DNA of 20,311 nucleotides from VAZQ01 sp036555745 (GTDB lineage Bacteria; Pseudomonadota; Alphaproteobacteria; Rhizobiales; Xanthobacteraceae), in the NCBI GenBank assembly GCA_036555745.1, contig DATBKV010000238.1:1-20311 (forward strand), given 5' to 3'. Below, piece after piece: positions 1 through 7,248 of the stretch (its first letter is position 1; every line of letters starts with the position of its first letter). The notes beneath the pieces are model-generated. The model made no database searches. It was not told the origin of the DNA and worked only from the letters and a program-made list of their open reading frames with translations. The position numbers were made by a program, and so were the translations under genes.

Positions 1-858
1 CTGGCCGGCGGTATCCGCGGTCGTTCGACAATCGGCAGACCTAAGTTTCGCATCTCTCAGCTTCGCGGCGCTGTCGTTGCGTTGTTTGGCCAATGTATCC
101 AGTTCCGCTCTAGTTGGAGGCGGCTTTCGTTCCTTGCACGCGATATACGCCTGGTCCCGTTCCAACAACTCTGACCTCAGGCGCTTTTCCTCAGCGATGG
201 CTTTTTCATAATCTTGCTTCGCCGACGCGTATGCTTGACCATGCCTCTCTAGGTTTTTGATCGTAGTATTTCGGGCAATGCGGTCAGCGCCGTATATGCT
301 CTTATGCAACGTATCAGCACATGGCCGGCGAGGATCCGAGAGCAAGAGCGGTCGCGTCGCGGCGTCCGTTGCGACCCTCTCTGGTACATGAAGTTCATTT
401 CGAATTTGGTGAGGGGCTAAGCCCTCTCCCGCCTGTCTTTTTGCAATCAGACTCCACTGTTCTGCATGGCGTGTTTCGTGGTAGATCGTGTCTCCGAGCT
501 CGGCCGTTTGCTCAGGACTCAAGCGCTCGCTCTGCACCAAGGAAGGGTTAATTTCAATTTCCCAACGCGTGAACCGCAGTACTCCGCTATAGCCGCCTAG
601 TCCCTGCGGAGAAGTAACGGCCGGCGCCGGAAACCCTGCACTGGCCGCACGCGCGTCGACCATCGCCTGAAGCCGGTCGATCCGGGCGCGCCTGCCTAAA
701 GACGGCCATTCCTCCTGCAACTTGGCCATATCGTCGGCGAAAGCATCGACCTCTGTCGGGGCGGACATCCCAATCCCCTGACAGGGCGTGGCCGGCGGCA
801 ACGCGGCGCAAGGTTGGGCGGGGCCGCCAGCTGCTCCCGGATTGCTAAGCGCGATCAT
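1..858 (-). CDS. Putative HExxH metallopeptidase-like protein, 3' end outside window
   Basis: An open frame of 286 codons starts at an ATG at 858 and runs off the left edge. No other usable start lies between this ATG and the upstream in-frame stop. The ATG overlaps the last 14 bp of the preceding gene, so translation is probably coupled. Residues 127-131 read HETRH, a zincin-type HExxH motif, inside TIYHETRHAEQW. The N-terminus is Pro/Ala/Gly-rich with two cysteines and no signal peptide. Residues about 205-275 are rich in charged residues and Ala/Leu and look coiled-coil. Similar 'YHE-x-RHAEQW' proteins occur in polymorphic-toxin and type VI effector neighbourhoods (recollection, not searched). 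A secreted metallopeptidase effector is therefore an inference; only the motif and coupling are seen. Confidence 0.72.
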   Translation of the reverse strand, partial: MIALSNPGAAGGPAQPCAALPPATPCQGIGMSAPTEVDAFADDMAKLQEEWPSLGRRARIDRLQAMVDARAASAGFPAPAVTSPQGLGGYSGVLRFTRWEIEINPSLVQSERLSPEQTAELGDTIYHETRHAEQWSLIAKRQAGEGLAPHQIRNELHVPERVATDAATRPLLLSDPRRPCADTLHKSIYGADRIARNTTIKNLERHGQAYASAKQDYEKAIAEEKRLRSELLERDQAYIACKERKPPPTRAELDTLAKQRNDSAAKLRDAKLRSADCRTTADTAGQ

Positions 859-1231
859 GCCTGCGAGCCAGCCCGCGGGTGCGCGCCGCTTTGCAGAAGT
901 CGACGATCACGCTCACCTTCTCTTGAGGACTGAGCTGCCGGTTCGTCAGCATCGGGTCCAGAAGGGCATTCTCGCGACCGAAAATCACTACGGCCTCTAC
1001 AAGTGAATACAGATCGCCCCGAAGCACGAACCCGTGTTTTCGGCCCACTTCGACGATTTCATGGACGAAGCCCGCCAGTTCATCGTCTGATAGCGTTGGG
1101 ATTGAGATTGCAATCCGCTCTTCGCTTGAATTCTCAAATCGCCGACGCAACGCCAGTGCTATATCGGCTTCCGTCCTCCGAAAGCAGATCTCCGTCAACG
1201 TCCGCCACTGAGAAGGCCGTATCTGCAACAC
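845..1231 (-). CDS. Small helical protein of effector-associated type
   Basis: This 128-aa protein starts at GTG 1231, the first standard start after the upstream in-frame stop; no Shine-Dalgarno is evident. It opens with LQIRPSQW and is predicted largely helical, with a hydrophobic helix around LYSLVEAVVIFG and a basic C-terminus. The 'M-L-x-I-R-P' opening, the 'GFVHEIVEVGRKHGF' helix and the 'LSPQEKV' tail resemble small proteins encoded with PAAR, VgrG or LysM effectors in type VI clusters (remembered similarity). It is coupled to the downstream HExxH gene through a 14-bp overlap, which fits an adaptor or accessory role for that product. No VgrG or PAAR gene is visible upstream, where the sequence becomes repeat-bearing intergenic DNA. 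Confidence 0.68.
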   Translation of the reverse strand: MLQIRPSQWRTLTEICFRRTEADIALALRRRFENSSEERIAISIPTLSDDELAGFVHEIVEVGRKHGFVLRGDLYSLVEAVVIFGRENALLDPMLTNRQLSPQEKVSVIVDFCKAARTRGLARRHDRA

Positions 1232-1463
1232 GTTGCTGTCGCAGTTAGTACCAGTACCGCGGCCTATTGATTCTGAGCACTGAGGTCCCCCACGATTTTT
1301 GCGTGCTGCCCGAACGCATACGGCGACGGCGAACGCGTCTTTTAATCAACGCTTCAAATGAGTGTACGAAGCGCTGCTCGCGTCAGCAATGCCGAGTTGG
1401 TTTTTTTCAAGCGTCCGTTCTAGATCTTTTGGACGCGCGGATAACGAACAGACGCAATTCCGA

Positions 1464-1483
1464 GCGACTACCGCGGTAGTCGC
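1464..1483. repeat. Perfect 20-bp palindrome GCGACTACC/GGTAGTCGC
   Basis: The sequence equals its own reverse complement over 20 bp. Close relatives occur at 17934-17951 (CGACTACC-CT-GGTAGTCG) and as separated arms at 18718-18751, and a half-copy lies near 1549-1557. This marks a second dispersed palindrome family, distinct from GGGGTCAGAGCCCC. Confidence 0.7.
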
Positions 1484-1582
1484 GATGAAACGGCGAAAAC
1501 GAATTCGAACCGCGGAATTCGGAAATTGGGGTCCGTCCCTGATTTACGCGGTAGTCGTAGTGAAAACAGCAGGAACGAATTC

Positions 1583-1626
1583 GGGCTCTGACCCCGAATT
1601 GGTTTGGGAAATCGGGCTCTGACCCC
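1583..1626. repeat. Two partial copies of the GGGGTCAGAGCCC element
   Basis: Two direct GGGCTCTGACCCC arms (1583-1595 and 1614-1626) are each followed by CGAATT or CGATTT, as at the right end of full elements. The flank of the second arm supplies the TAA stop codon (1630-1632, read on minus) of the adjacent secreted cytochrome-like gene. Confidence 0.85.
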
Positions 1627-1629
1627 GAT

Positions 1630-3717
1630 TTATCGGGCGAGCGGGTCGGGGCGCATCTGGAGCTTCACGACCTTCGGGCTGCCTTCCTTGCCGCTCTCGC
1701 TATGAAAGAGCGTGCGAGTGCCGGAGGTGGTCCAGAGGCCGCGGCCTTTCCAGCCCTGCTTCTCGTCGTCGATGCGGCCGTCGAGGCTCTTCGGGAAGAC
1801 GCCCATCGGATACGGCAGGTGCAGGGTGATGAACTCGCCCTTCACGAACGCGTACATCGCATCGCCGCCATCGCCCATCGCGATCGGGACGTTCTTGCCG
1901 AGGCCGAGGATGCCCTGCCAGTCGACCCAGGTCGAGGAGCTCACTTCGGCGCTGCCCTCGACTTTCACGTCGCGAAGCTGCGGGCCGGGCAGCGCATGAA
2001 AGGTCCAGCCTTCGGGGCAATGCTTGCCGGTGGCGGTGGGGCCGTTCAGCACTTTGCACTTGCTGCGGTCGAAGCGGCCGAGGTGGCCGCTCGCGAGCGA
2101 GACCCAGAAGGTGCCGTTGGTGTCGACGTCGCCGCCGCGCGGGCCGTAGCCCGGGAGCGGAATTTCGTAGTACTCGGTGAGCGCGGTGAAGGTGGGATTC
2201 GCGCCGGGCGTGACGCGCGCGATGCCGCCCGGGTAGCCCGGCACGGTGCCCCACACGGTGCCGTCGAGCGGGCTCACGGCGATGGCGTCCAGGTCGATCG
2301 CGATGCGCTTGTCCTTCTTCGGCTCGATGGACTCGTCGGGCTGCACGTAGGCGCCGCGCTTGCCGTCGCCGCTCGTGTCGAGCACGAACGGCGTCCAGCC
2401 CTGCGCCTTCGCCTCGTCGCCGGTGCGCTCGTAGACGTAGCGGTTGAGCCAGCCGAGCACGTTCGCGCCGCCCGCGCCGCCGCTCGCCCACAGGGTGTTG
2501 TCGTCGTCGAAGCCCAAGGCGAGGTGCTCGACGCCGAAGCAGGTCCGCACGAGCTGCCACTTGCCCTTCTTCGGCTCGTATACCGAGAGGTGCCGCCGCG
2601 CTTCGCCGTCGAGCGGAACGCCCTTCGCCGACGGATGCGCGCTCGACTTGCAGAAATCCGGGTTCGACCCCGTCGCGATGCGCGCGCCGAACCAGACGTG
2701 GCCCTTCTCGTCCATGGTCGGGCTGTGGTTCCGCGTGCGGCTGTCCCAGACCGGCTCGGGCCCCCAGTAGGGCGAAGGGCCGAACGGGTCCGAACGCGTC
2801 GACGGCACCTTCGGGTCGCGCACCGGGTGCACCACCGCGCTCGAGCTGTTGGTCTTCGGGTCGAGCATCGGCACGAGGTCGGTGCTCATCTCCGCCGAGC
2901 CGTAGAGGCGGCCGTTGGCGTTCACGCGCGGGTTGCGGCGATCGGTCGAGACGAGGTCCTCCAAATAGTAGGTGGACTGGCTCCAGTCCCAGAGCGTCAC
3001 CACGAGGTTTCGCTCCGCGCCCTGCGGCCGCTCGGGACGCGCGAACGGCAGCGCGCCCTTCTCGATCGCGTCGGTCCACTGCGCGAAGTACTTGAGGCCC
3101 GGCTCGCCGAGCCGCGCCATGTCGCGCGCCATCGCCGCACGCGAGCTGCCCGCGGTGACGCGCTCCTTCCAGGCTTCGAACGAGGCGACCTCGCCGCCTT
3201 TCCTGTACATGTCCGGGATCGCGCGCGTGCCCGGCGTGCCGAGCGCGTGGCACGACTGGCAGGCGCCCTGCTTCAGCGTGTGCAGCCATTCGCTCTGGCT
3301 CGACATCTTGCCGAGCGGGAACTCGCGCTCCTCCGGAACGCGCATCAGCGAGAACCAGTACATCGCCGGGTAGTACTGCGCGGCTTCCTTGTCAGAGGGC
3401 GCCGGCGTCGCGGTGAGATCGAGCGTCGTGCCGGGCGTGGCCCTCACCTTCGGTGAATCCACCAAGCCGTAACCCCGCACCCACACGTCGTATTCGGCCT
3501 TCGGCAGATCTGGAACGAGATAGCGCCCTTCGCCGTCGGTGACGACGATGCGCGCGAAGCGCGTCGGCAGATCCTTCGTCTCGGCGATGACCCACACGCC
3601 GGCTTCCGGGCCGTTGGGGCCCGCGACACTGCCGCTGAGATAGTTTTGCGCCTGGACGTTCCCGAGACCAACAGAAAGAAGCGCTAATGCAACCGCTCCG
3701 CAGCAGAGCTTGCCCAT
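1630..3717 (-). CDS. Secreted carboxypeptidase-regulatory-like protein with single haem c site and propeller-like region
   Basis: A 695-aa protein. The ATG at 3717 is preceded by GGAGG at good spacing and opens a signal peptide (cleavage near AQA-Q, residue 23-24), so a longer 727-aa frame is rejected. Residues ~25-105 resemble a carboxypeptidase regulatory-like (transthyretin-fold) domain, with G-x-Y-x-V-P-D-L turns. C153-Q-S-C156-H157 is a CxxCH haem c site. The C-terminal ~450 residues contain repeated W/G/D-rich strands (HVWFG, TLWASG, TVWGT, TFWVS) consistent with a beta-propeller. A periplasmic redox or lactonase-like role is inference. The stop codon lies in the flank of a repeat element. 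Its C-terminus RPDPLAR matches the partial gene at 20237-20311, so the family is duplicated here. Confidence 0.85.
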   Translation of the reverse strand: MGKLCCGAVALALLSVGLGNVQAQNYLSGSVAGPNGPEAGVWVIAETKDLPTRFARIVVTDGEGRYLVPDLPKAEYDVWVRGYGLVDSPKVRATPGTTLDLTATPAPSDKEAAQYYPAMYWFSLMRVPEEREFPLGKMSSQSEWLHTLKQGACQSCHALGTPGTRAIPDMYRKGGEVASFEAWKERVTAGSSRAAMARDMARLGEPGLKYFAQWTDAIEKGALPFARPERPQGAERNLVVTLWDWSQSTYYLEDLVSTDRRNPRVNANGRLYGSAEMSTDLVPMLDPKTNSSSAVVHPVRDPKVPSTRSDPFGPSPYWGPEPVWDSRTRNHSPTMDEKGHVWFGARIATGSNPDFCKSSAHPSAKGVPLDGEARRHLSVYEPKKGKWQLVRTCFGVEHLALGFDDDNTLWASGGAGGANVLGWLNRYVYERTGDEAKAQGWTPFVLDTSGDGKRGAYVQPDESIEPKKDKRIAIDLDAIAVSPLDGTVWGTVPGYPGGIARVTPGANPTFTALTEYYEIPLPGYGPRGGDVDTNGTFWVSLASGHLGRFDRSKCKVLNGPTATGKHCPEGWTFHALPGPQLRDVKVEGSAEVSSSTWVDWQGILGLGKNVPIAMGDGGDAMYAFVKGEFITLHLPYPMGVFPKSLDGRIDDEKQGWKGRGLWTTSGTRTLFHSESGKEGSPKVVKLQMRPDPLAR

Positions 3718-3842
3718 GTCGCCTCCAACGCAGTTCCGGGCCGATGCTACTGCCGAGGTCAATACCCTCAATAAGGAACTAGTAGGCGCTTCGGGCAAAT
3801 GGGGCCAGACCAACGTGCCGATCGGAGGATGGAAGCAAAATC

Positions 3843-3912
3843 GGGGTCAGAGCCCCAAAATCGCGAGAGACAAAATCGGGGTCAGAGCCCTCCTTCATGG
3901 GGCTCTGACCCC
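3843..3912. repeat. GGGGTCAGAGCCCC element cluster with hairpin
   Basis: One arm lies at 3843-3856. A tight hairpin follows, with arms 3878-3890 and 3899-3912 around the 8-nt loop 3891-3898. The interior of full-length elements is missing, so this is a short or deletion form. It lies between the terminator of the Q/N-rich gene and the 5' region of the cytochrome-like gene. The remaining interval 3718-3842 shows nothing I can name. Confidence 0.85.
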
Positions 3913-3942
3913 AAAAAAGAAAAGCCGCCCGAAGGCGGCTTT
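3911..3942 (-). terminator. Rho-independent terminator of the Q/N-rich gene
   Basis: On the minus strand a perfect 9-bp stem (AAAGCCGCC / GGCGGCTTT, 3921-3929 and 3934-3942) closes a UUCG tetraloop and is followed by the U-rich tract TTCTTTTTT. It starts about 33 bp past the stop codon at 3975. Confidence 0.88.
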
Positions 3943-3974
3943 CCCGGTGTGATCGCTGCTAGAGGACCGGGGTA

Positions 3975-4631
3975 CTAGTCGCGGCCGTGACCGCGATCGT
4001 TGTCGTCGTCACCGCCCCGGCCGTGCCGGTCGTGATCGTCGTCGCCGCGTGCCTGCCGGTCCTCCTTGCCGTTCTTGTACCAGCCCTTGTGCTTGCCGTT
4101 GTCGTGGTGCTCGTCGTCGCGATCGCGCGTCTGGCCGCCCGAGGCGCCATAGCGGTCGCTGTTCTGCGCCGAGCGGTTGCCCTGTCCATACTGCTGGTTC
4201 TGCTGATTCGCGCTGCCGTATGCGTTCTGGTTCTGCGTACCGCTCTGCTGCGAGTAGGGCATGTTCGACTGGCGGTTGTGCTCGTAGGCGCTCGTGCCGC
4301 CCTGGCTCGAGGCGTTGCCGCTGCCGTACTGCTGGCTCTGCTGAGCCGAGCTGCCGGTGGCGTTCTGGTTCTGCGCGCCGCTCTGGGACGTATTCGATCC
4401 AGTGTTGCCCGTCCCCTGCTGCGACGTGGTCTGGTTCTGGTTGCCCTGCGTAGTCGTGCTCTGGTTGTCGTTGCCGAGCACCTGCGAGCTCTGGTTGCCG
4501 CTGCCGATCTGCTGGCTGTTCTGCACGCCTTGCTGATCCACGCTTACGCTCGGGGAGACGGTTTGCGCGGCCGCGATTTGAGCGAACGCAAGAGTCACGG
4601 CGCCCGCGAGGGCGGTCATAGTCAACCTCAT
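3975..4631 (-). CDS. Secreted Gln/Asn/Ser/Gly-rich repeat protein with charged Asp/His tail
   Basis: The ATG at 4631 follows GGAGG with 5-nt spacing (GGAGGAAGTA-ATG) and opens a signal peptide ending near AAAQT; 218 aa. Residues ~30-165 are low-complexity, built on a loose Q-x-G-x-x-N-Q-S motif with roughly 8-10 residue spacing (QQIGSGNQSSQ, QVLGNDNQS, QYGSGNASSQ, QYGQGNRSAQ). The spacing recalls curlin-type repeats but does not match the curli consensus strictly. Residues ~168-218 switch to Asp/His/Lys/Arg-rich sequence (DRDDEHHDNGKHKGWYKNGK, then DDDHDRHGRGGDDD), which could bind metal or interact with charged surfaces. An amyloid-like or matrix protein is inference. It has its own terminator and is probably monocistronic. 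Confidence 0.85.
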   Translation of the reverse strand: MRLTMTALAGAVTLAFAQIAAAQTVSPSVSVDQQGVQNSQQIGSGNQSSQVLGNDNQSTTTQGNQNQTTSQQGTGNTGSNTSQSGAQNQNATGSSAQQSQQYGSGNASSQGGTSAYEHNRQSNMPYSQQSGTQNQNAYGSANQQNQQYGQGNRSAQNSDRYGASGGQTRDRDDEHHDNGKHKGWYKNGKEDRQARGDDDHDRHGRGGDDDNDRGHGRD

Positions 4632-4746
4632 TACTTCCTCCAGGGTTATAGAAGCCCGCATGCGCGGACGGTGTGGGAATGACGCAAGGCCCATTCCACC
4701 CGCGCGAGCGATTTCGTGATGCGAAACTGCGTCAACCCCGGAATTC

Positions 4747-5235
4747 TTATGCGTTTTCGCTCAGCGCTTTTTCCAGCAGCTGCAGTGCGGCCGCGGCGAA
4801 CGCGTGCATGTTTTCCAGCCGGTCGCTGCGATGCGTGCGCAGCGTCGCCGTCCTGCGCACGGCGCCCGCGACGGCGATGCACGTGTGCCCCGCCGGATCG
4901 CCGTAACGGTTTCCGGTGGGCCCTGCCGCGCCGGTCTCGCCGAGTCCCCACGTCGCCTGGAAGCGCTGGCGCGCGAGGTCCGCTCGCAGCCACGCGTTCT
5001 CCTCCGTCGCCGAGCGCGCTTTTTTCAGGAGCGAGTCGTCGAAGTCGCGCAGCGCGTTCCACGCCTGTCGCGTGTACAGCACCACGCCGCCGAGGCAGTA
5101 CGCCGAAGCGCCCGGCACCGCGAGAAGCGACGCCGTGACGAGGCCCCCCGTCGACGACTCCGAGACCGCGATGGTTTCTTTTCGCTGCTTCAGGAGCTCG
5201 GCGATCCGTTCCGCGTGCTTGAGTAGTTCGTCCAT
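4747..5235 (-). CDS. Stand-alone CinA C-terminal-domain protein (nicotinamide-nucleotide amidase-like)
   Basis: A 162-aa protein equal in size to a lone CinA C-terminal domain, the fold of PncC nicotinamide-nucleotide amidase, which recycles NMN to NaMN. Residues 25-31 SESSTGG correspond to the family's AESCTGG block, with Ser in place of the usual Cys. PGAS (41-44) with VLYTRQAWNAL, and ETGAAGPTGNRYGDPAGHTC (100-119), match the conserved T-G-x-A-G-P-x-G loop. The insert and variant blocks make it a divergent branch, so amidase activity is likely but not certain. The start ATG at 5235 lacks a clear Shine-Dalgarno and sits 13 bp from the hairpin repeat at 5248-5318. It may be read through from the anti-sigma gene or have its own promoter. 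Confidence 0.88.
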   Translation of the reverse strand: MDELLKHAERIAELLKQRKETIAVSESSTGGLVTASLLAVPGASAYCLGGVVLYTRQAWNALRDFDDSLLKKARSATEENAWLRADLARQRFQATWGLGETGAAGPTGNRYGDPAGHTCIAVAGAVRRTATLRTHRSDRLENMHAFAAAALQLLEKALSENA

Positions 5236-5247
5236 GGGGTCAAAAAT

Positions 5248-5318
5248 AAAAAATGGTGACAGTCACCAATTTCCGTTAGCTACGCGTCGCTGGAAATTGG
5301 TGACTGTCACCATTTTTT
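5248..5318. repeat. Long perfect inverted repeat, GGTGACAGTCACC core
   Basis: Two perfect 27-bp arms (5248-5274 and 5292-5318) surround a 17-nt loop. Each arm holds the near-palindrome GGTGACAGTCACC flanked by A/T. The right arm ends on the first base of the anti-sigma stop codon (5318-5320), and the left arm begins 13 bp before the cinA-like start. It could fold as an intergenic transcript hairpin or terminator. Confidence 0.92.
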
Positions 5319-5845
5319 CAGCTCGGCGAATGCTCGAAGGTGTAGTCGCCGAGCACGCGCTCGCCGGCGTCGTCCACGGCCAGCAGGCGCGCGCGGAGGG
5401 TGAACTTGCCCCTGCGCTTGAGCACGGCCGGAGCGGGGCACATCAGCACCTCGCCGGCGGCGGCGTCGAAGGGCACGTCCTCGAAGCGCCCGGCGTCGGT
5501 GACGAGGTCCACGCGCCGCACGTCGGCGAGCGGCGCCGAGAGGCGGCTGACCACGAAGTCGTCCGCCGCGGCGATGGTGCACTGGACGCTCCCGCCCGGC
5601 GTCAAGGCGTATTCGCGCAGGCACAGTCCTTCGCCCTTCATCGCATCGAACAGCGCGCGCGAGATGACGGCGCGCACCGCCCCATCGCGCCAAGCCGCGC
5701 GCACCGCGCCGCCGAGCGCGACCAGCTCCGCGAGCTTCGTCGTGCACTCGTCGCAGCCGAAGAGGTGCTCCTCGAACGCGGCCTCCTCTTCGCGCGGCAG
5801 GTCGCCGAACCAGTAGTCGACCAGCGCGGCGAATTCGGCGCTCAT
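5318..5845 (-). CDS. Zinc-binding (ZAS-type) anti-sigma factor
   Basis: A 175-aa protein whose ATG overlaps the sigma stop as ATGA (4 bp), with GGAGG about 5 nt upstream inside the sigma gene. The N-terminal ~45 residues contain H-x3-C-x2-C (FEEHLFGCDECTTKLAEL), the zinc-binding anti-sigma signature that occludes ECF sigma factors. No transmembrane segment is visible, so this is a soluble anti-sigma. The C-terminal ~110 residues are beta-rich and of unknown ligand; they probably sense the inducing signal. Coupling to the sigma gene and the divergent diiron-type protein suggests a redox, oxygen or NO-related signal (inference). The stop codon coincides with the end of a repeat arm. Confidence 0.88.
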   Translation of the reverse strand: MSAEFAALVDYWFGDLPREEEAAFEEHLFGCDECTTKLAELVALGGAVRAAWRDGAVRAVISRALFDAMKGEGLCLREYALTPGGSVQCTIAAADDFVVSRLSAPLADVRRVDLVTDAGRFEDVPFDAAAGEVLMCPAPAVLKRRGKFTLRARLLAVDDAGERVLGDYTFEHSPS

Positions 5846-6369
5846 GCCGCCTCCATGCACGCGCGGAGCTTGCCGAGCGCGCGATGCCGGATCACGCGCA
5901 AATTGCCTGGGCTCACCTTCAGGTCGGCGCAGGGACTTTCCTCAAAAAAGCCCGCAATGACGACGGAGCGCTCGCGCTCCGAGAGCGCCTCCAGGCAGCC
6001 GGCGAGCCGGTCGCGCTCGAACACGCGCGGCTCGGGGTCCTCGACCGCCTCTTCGGGTATTACCCATTCTTCCAAAAGTCCCTCCCGGCGCGCCGTCCCC
6101 CTTCGCTGGTCCATCACCACCATGCGGCACATGCCGAGCACGAACGAGGCGAGCCGCTCGGGGTCGCGGAGCTTGCCGGCGCGCAGCCGCTCGAGCGCCA
6201 TCATGAGCACCTGCTGCACCAGGTCCGCGGCTGCATGTCGATCGCGCAGATGACGCAGACCGTAGAGCCGCACGCGCGGGGCGAAGCGCCGGCAGAATTC
6301 GGCCTCGGCGGCGGCGTCGATGGCGTGCGGCGATCCGGCGATGGCCCGGGCGAGGGCGGCGTCCTGCAT
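5842..6369 (-). CDS. ECF (extracytoplasmic function) RNA polymerase sigma factor
   Basis: A 175-aa sigma-70 family protein with only regions 2 and 4. Region 2 spans ~FAPRVRLYGLRHLRDRHAAA to SFVLGMCRMVVMDQRR, including the D-L-V-Q-Q-V core-binding helix. Region 4 is LSERERSVVIAGFFEE followed by the helix-turn-helix containing LKVSPGNLRVIRHRALGKLR. The ATG at 6369 (MQDAALARAI) is chosen because the longer frame is Pro/Arg-rich and crosses the repeated TGTAACG elements. No strong Shine-Dalgarno is seen. It is cotranscribed with its anti-sigma through a 4-bp overlap and divergent from the metallo-beta-lactamase-fold gene. Confidence 0.92.
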   Translation of the reverse strand: MQDAALARAIAGSPHAIDAAAEAEFCRRFAPRVRLYGLRHLRDRHAAADLVQQVLMMALERLRAGKLRDPERLASFVLGMCRMVVMDQRRGTARREGLLEEWVIPEEAVEDPEPRVFERDRLAGCLEALSERERSVVIAGFFEESPCADLKVSPGNLRVIRHRALGKLRACMEAA

Positions 6370-6405
6370 GGCCCGAGGATAAATCGGATTCCCATGCCGA
6401 GGAGG

Positions 6406-6469
6406 TGTAACGGCGGGGCGTTTCGTTACAGGAATAAATGAGGCTGTAACGGGCCGGGGTTTCGTTACA
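6406..6469. promoter_or_regulatory. Twin inverted repeats TGTAACG-N11-CGTTACA between divergent genes
   Basis: Two 25-bp units (6406-6430 and 6445-6469) each have perfect 7-bp arms, an 11-nt G-rich spacer ending in TTT, and a 39-bp start-to-start distance. They lie between the sigma start (6369) and the diiron-type gene start (6511). TGTAAC-type boxes resemble ECF -35 elements, but 12 nt to the opposite arm is shorter than the usual ECF spacer. The units could be paired promoters in both directions or binding sites for an unseen dimeric regulator. Confidence 0.6.
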
Positions 6470-6510
6470 CATCCTCGTCGTTGCCACTTCAACAACCTTT
6501 AGGAGGACCC

Positions 6511-7248
6511 ATGATCACCAACCAGGCCGCCGGCACCAACGTCCACGAGATCGCCCCCGGCATCTTCCGCATCAACACGCCGATCGCGATCCCCGGCGGG
6601 CCGGACTTCAACTTCAACCAGTACCTGATCGCCGGCGACGCCCCGCTCCTCTTCCACACCGGGCCCAAGCGCATGTTCCCGCTCGTGGCCGAGGCGGTCG
6701 GCCGCGTGCTGCCGCTCGAAAGCCTGCGCTACGTCGCCTTCTCCCACTACGAGGCCGACGAGTGCGGCGCGCTGAACGAGTTCCTCGCCGCCGCGCCGCA
6801 GGCCGAGGCGGTGTGCAGCCAGGTCGCCGCCATGGTGTCGGTGAACGACGTCGCCAGCCGGCCGGCCCGGCCGATGGCCGACGGCGAGGTGCTCCAGCTC
6901 GGCCGCCACCGCCTGCGCTGGCACGACACCCCGCACGTCCCGCACGGCTGGGAATGCGGCTTCATGATGGAGCTCGAGACGCGCACCCTGCTCTGCGGCG
7001 ACCTCTTCACCCAGGGCGGCGCCGGCAAGACGCCGGTCACCGACGGCGACATCCTCGAGCCGAGCGAGGCCTTCCGCAAGCAGATGGACTACTACGCGCA
7101 CGCGCCGCACACCGCCGCGACCCTCGAGCGCCTCGCGCGCGAAGAGCCGCGCACCCTCGCCGTCATGCACGGCAGCGCCTGGCGCGGCGACGGCGCGGCC
7201 CTGCTTCGGGCGCTGGCGAAGTCGCTGGGGTCAGAGCCCCGAATCTGA
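6511..7248 (+). CDS. Metallo-beta-lactamase-fold protein of flavodiiron (oxygen-binding diiron) type, no flavodoxin domain
   Basis: The ATG at 6511 follows AGGAGG; 245 aa. Residues H79-x-E81-x-D83-x-x-G (SHYEADECG), H145 (HVPHGW), D164 (LCGDLF) and H220 (VMHGSAW) reproduce the order and spacing of the diiron ligands in flavodiiron proteins, where Glu and Asp replace the usual hydrolase ligands. The flavodoxin domain that donates electrons in O2/NO reductases is absent, so it may be a sensor, use a separate reductase, or have another role. It is divergent from an ECF sigma/anti-sigma pair and probably a regulon member (inference). The last six residues and the TGA stop are encoded by a GGGGTCAGAGCCCC repeat, so the native C-terminus was probably altered. 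Confidence 0.9.
   Translation: MITNQAAGTNVHEIAPGIFRINTPIAIPGGPDFNFNQYLIAGDAPLLFHTGPKRMFPLVAEAVGRVLPLESLRYVAFSHYEADECGALNEFLAAAPQAEAVCSQVAAMVSVNDVASRPARPMADGEVLQLGRHRLRWHDTPHVPHGWECGFMMELETRTLLCGDLFTQGGAGKTPVTDGDILEPSEAFRKQMDYYAHAPHTAATLERLAREEPRTLAVMHGSAWRGDGAALLRALAKSLGSEPRI

Larger units (their letters stand above)
1232..1629. other. Intergenic region with two repeat types, no gene
   Basis: About 400 bp without a convincing coding frame; short frames here lack protein-like composition and start signals. It holds the perfect 20-bp palindrome at 1464-1483, a degenerate direct repeat (CGCGGTAGTCG followed by GAAAAC or GGAAC and GAATTCG, near 1473-1515 and 1546-1582), and two GGGCTCTGACCCC half-elements at 1583-1595 and 1614-1626. 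Confidence 0.6.

Noticed and set aside
1700..3289. 529-aa minus-strand frame overlapping the same gene
   Set aside because: A frame-shifted shadow, extremely Arg-rich, with no recognisable motif.
1702..3456. Long open frame (584 aa) on the plus strand
   Set aside because: It is the antisense of the clearly real 695-aa secreted protein; Arg/Ala/Val-rich composition is typical of a high-GC shadow frame and it has no ribosome site or domain.
6406..6430. Classical ECF promoter with the right-hand arm as -10
   Set aside because: 12 nt between TGTAAC and CGTTAC is shorter than the usual ECF spacer of about 16 nt, so it is recorded only as a palindromic control site.
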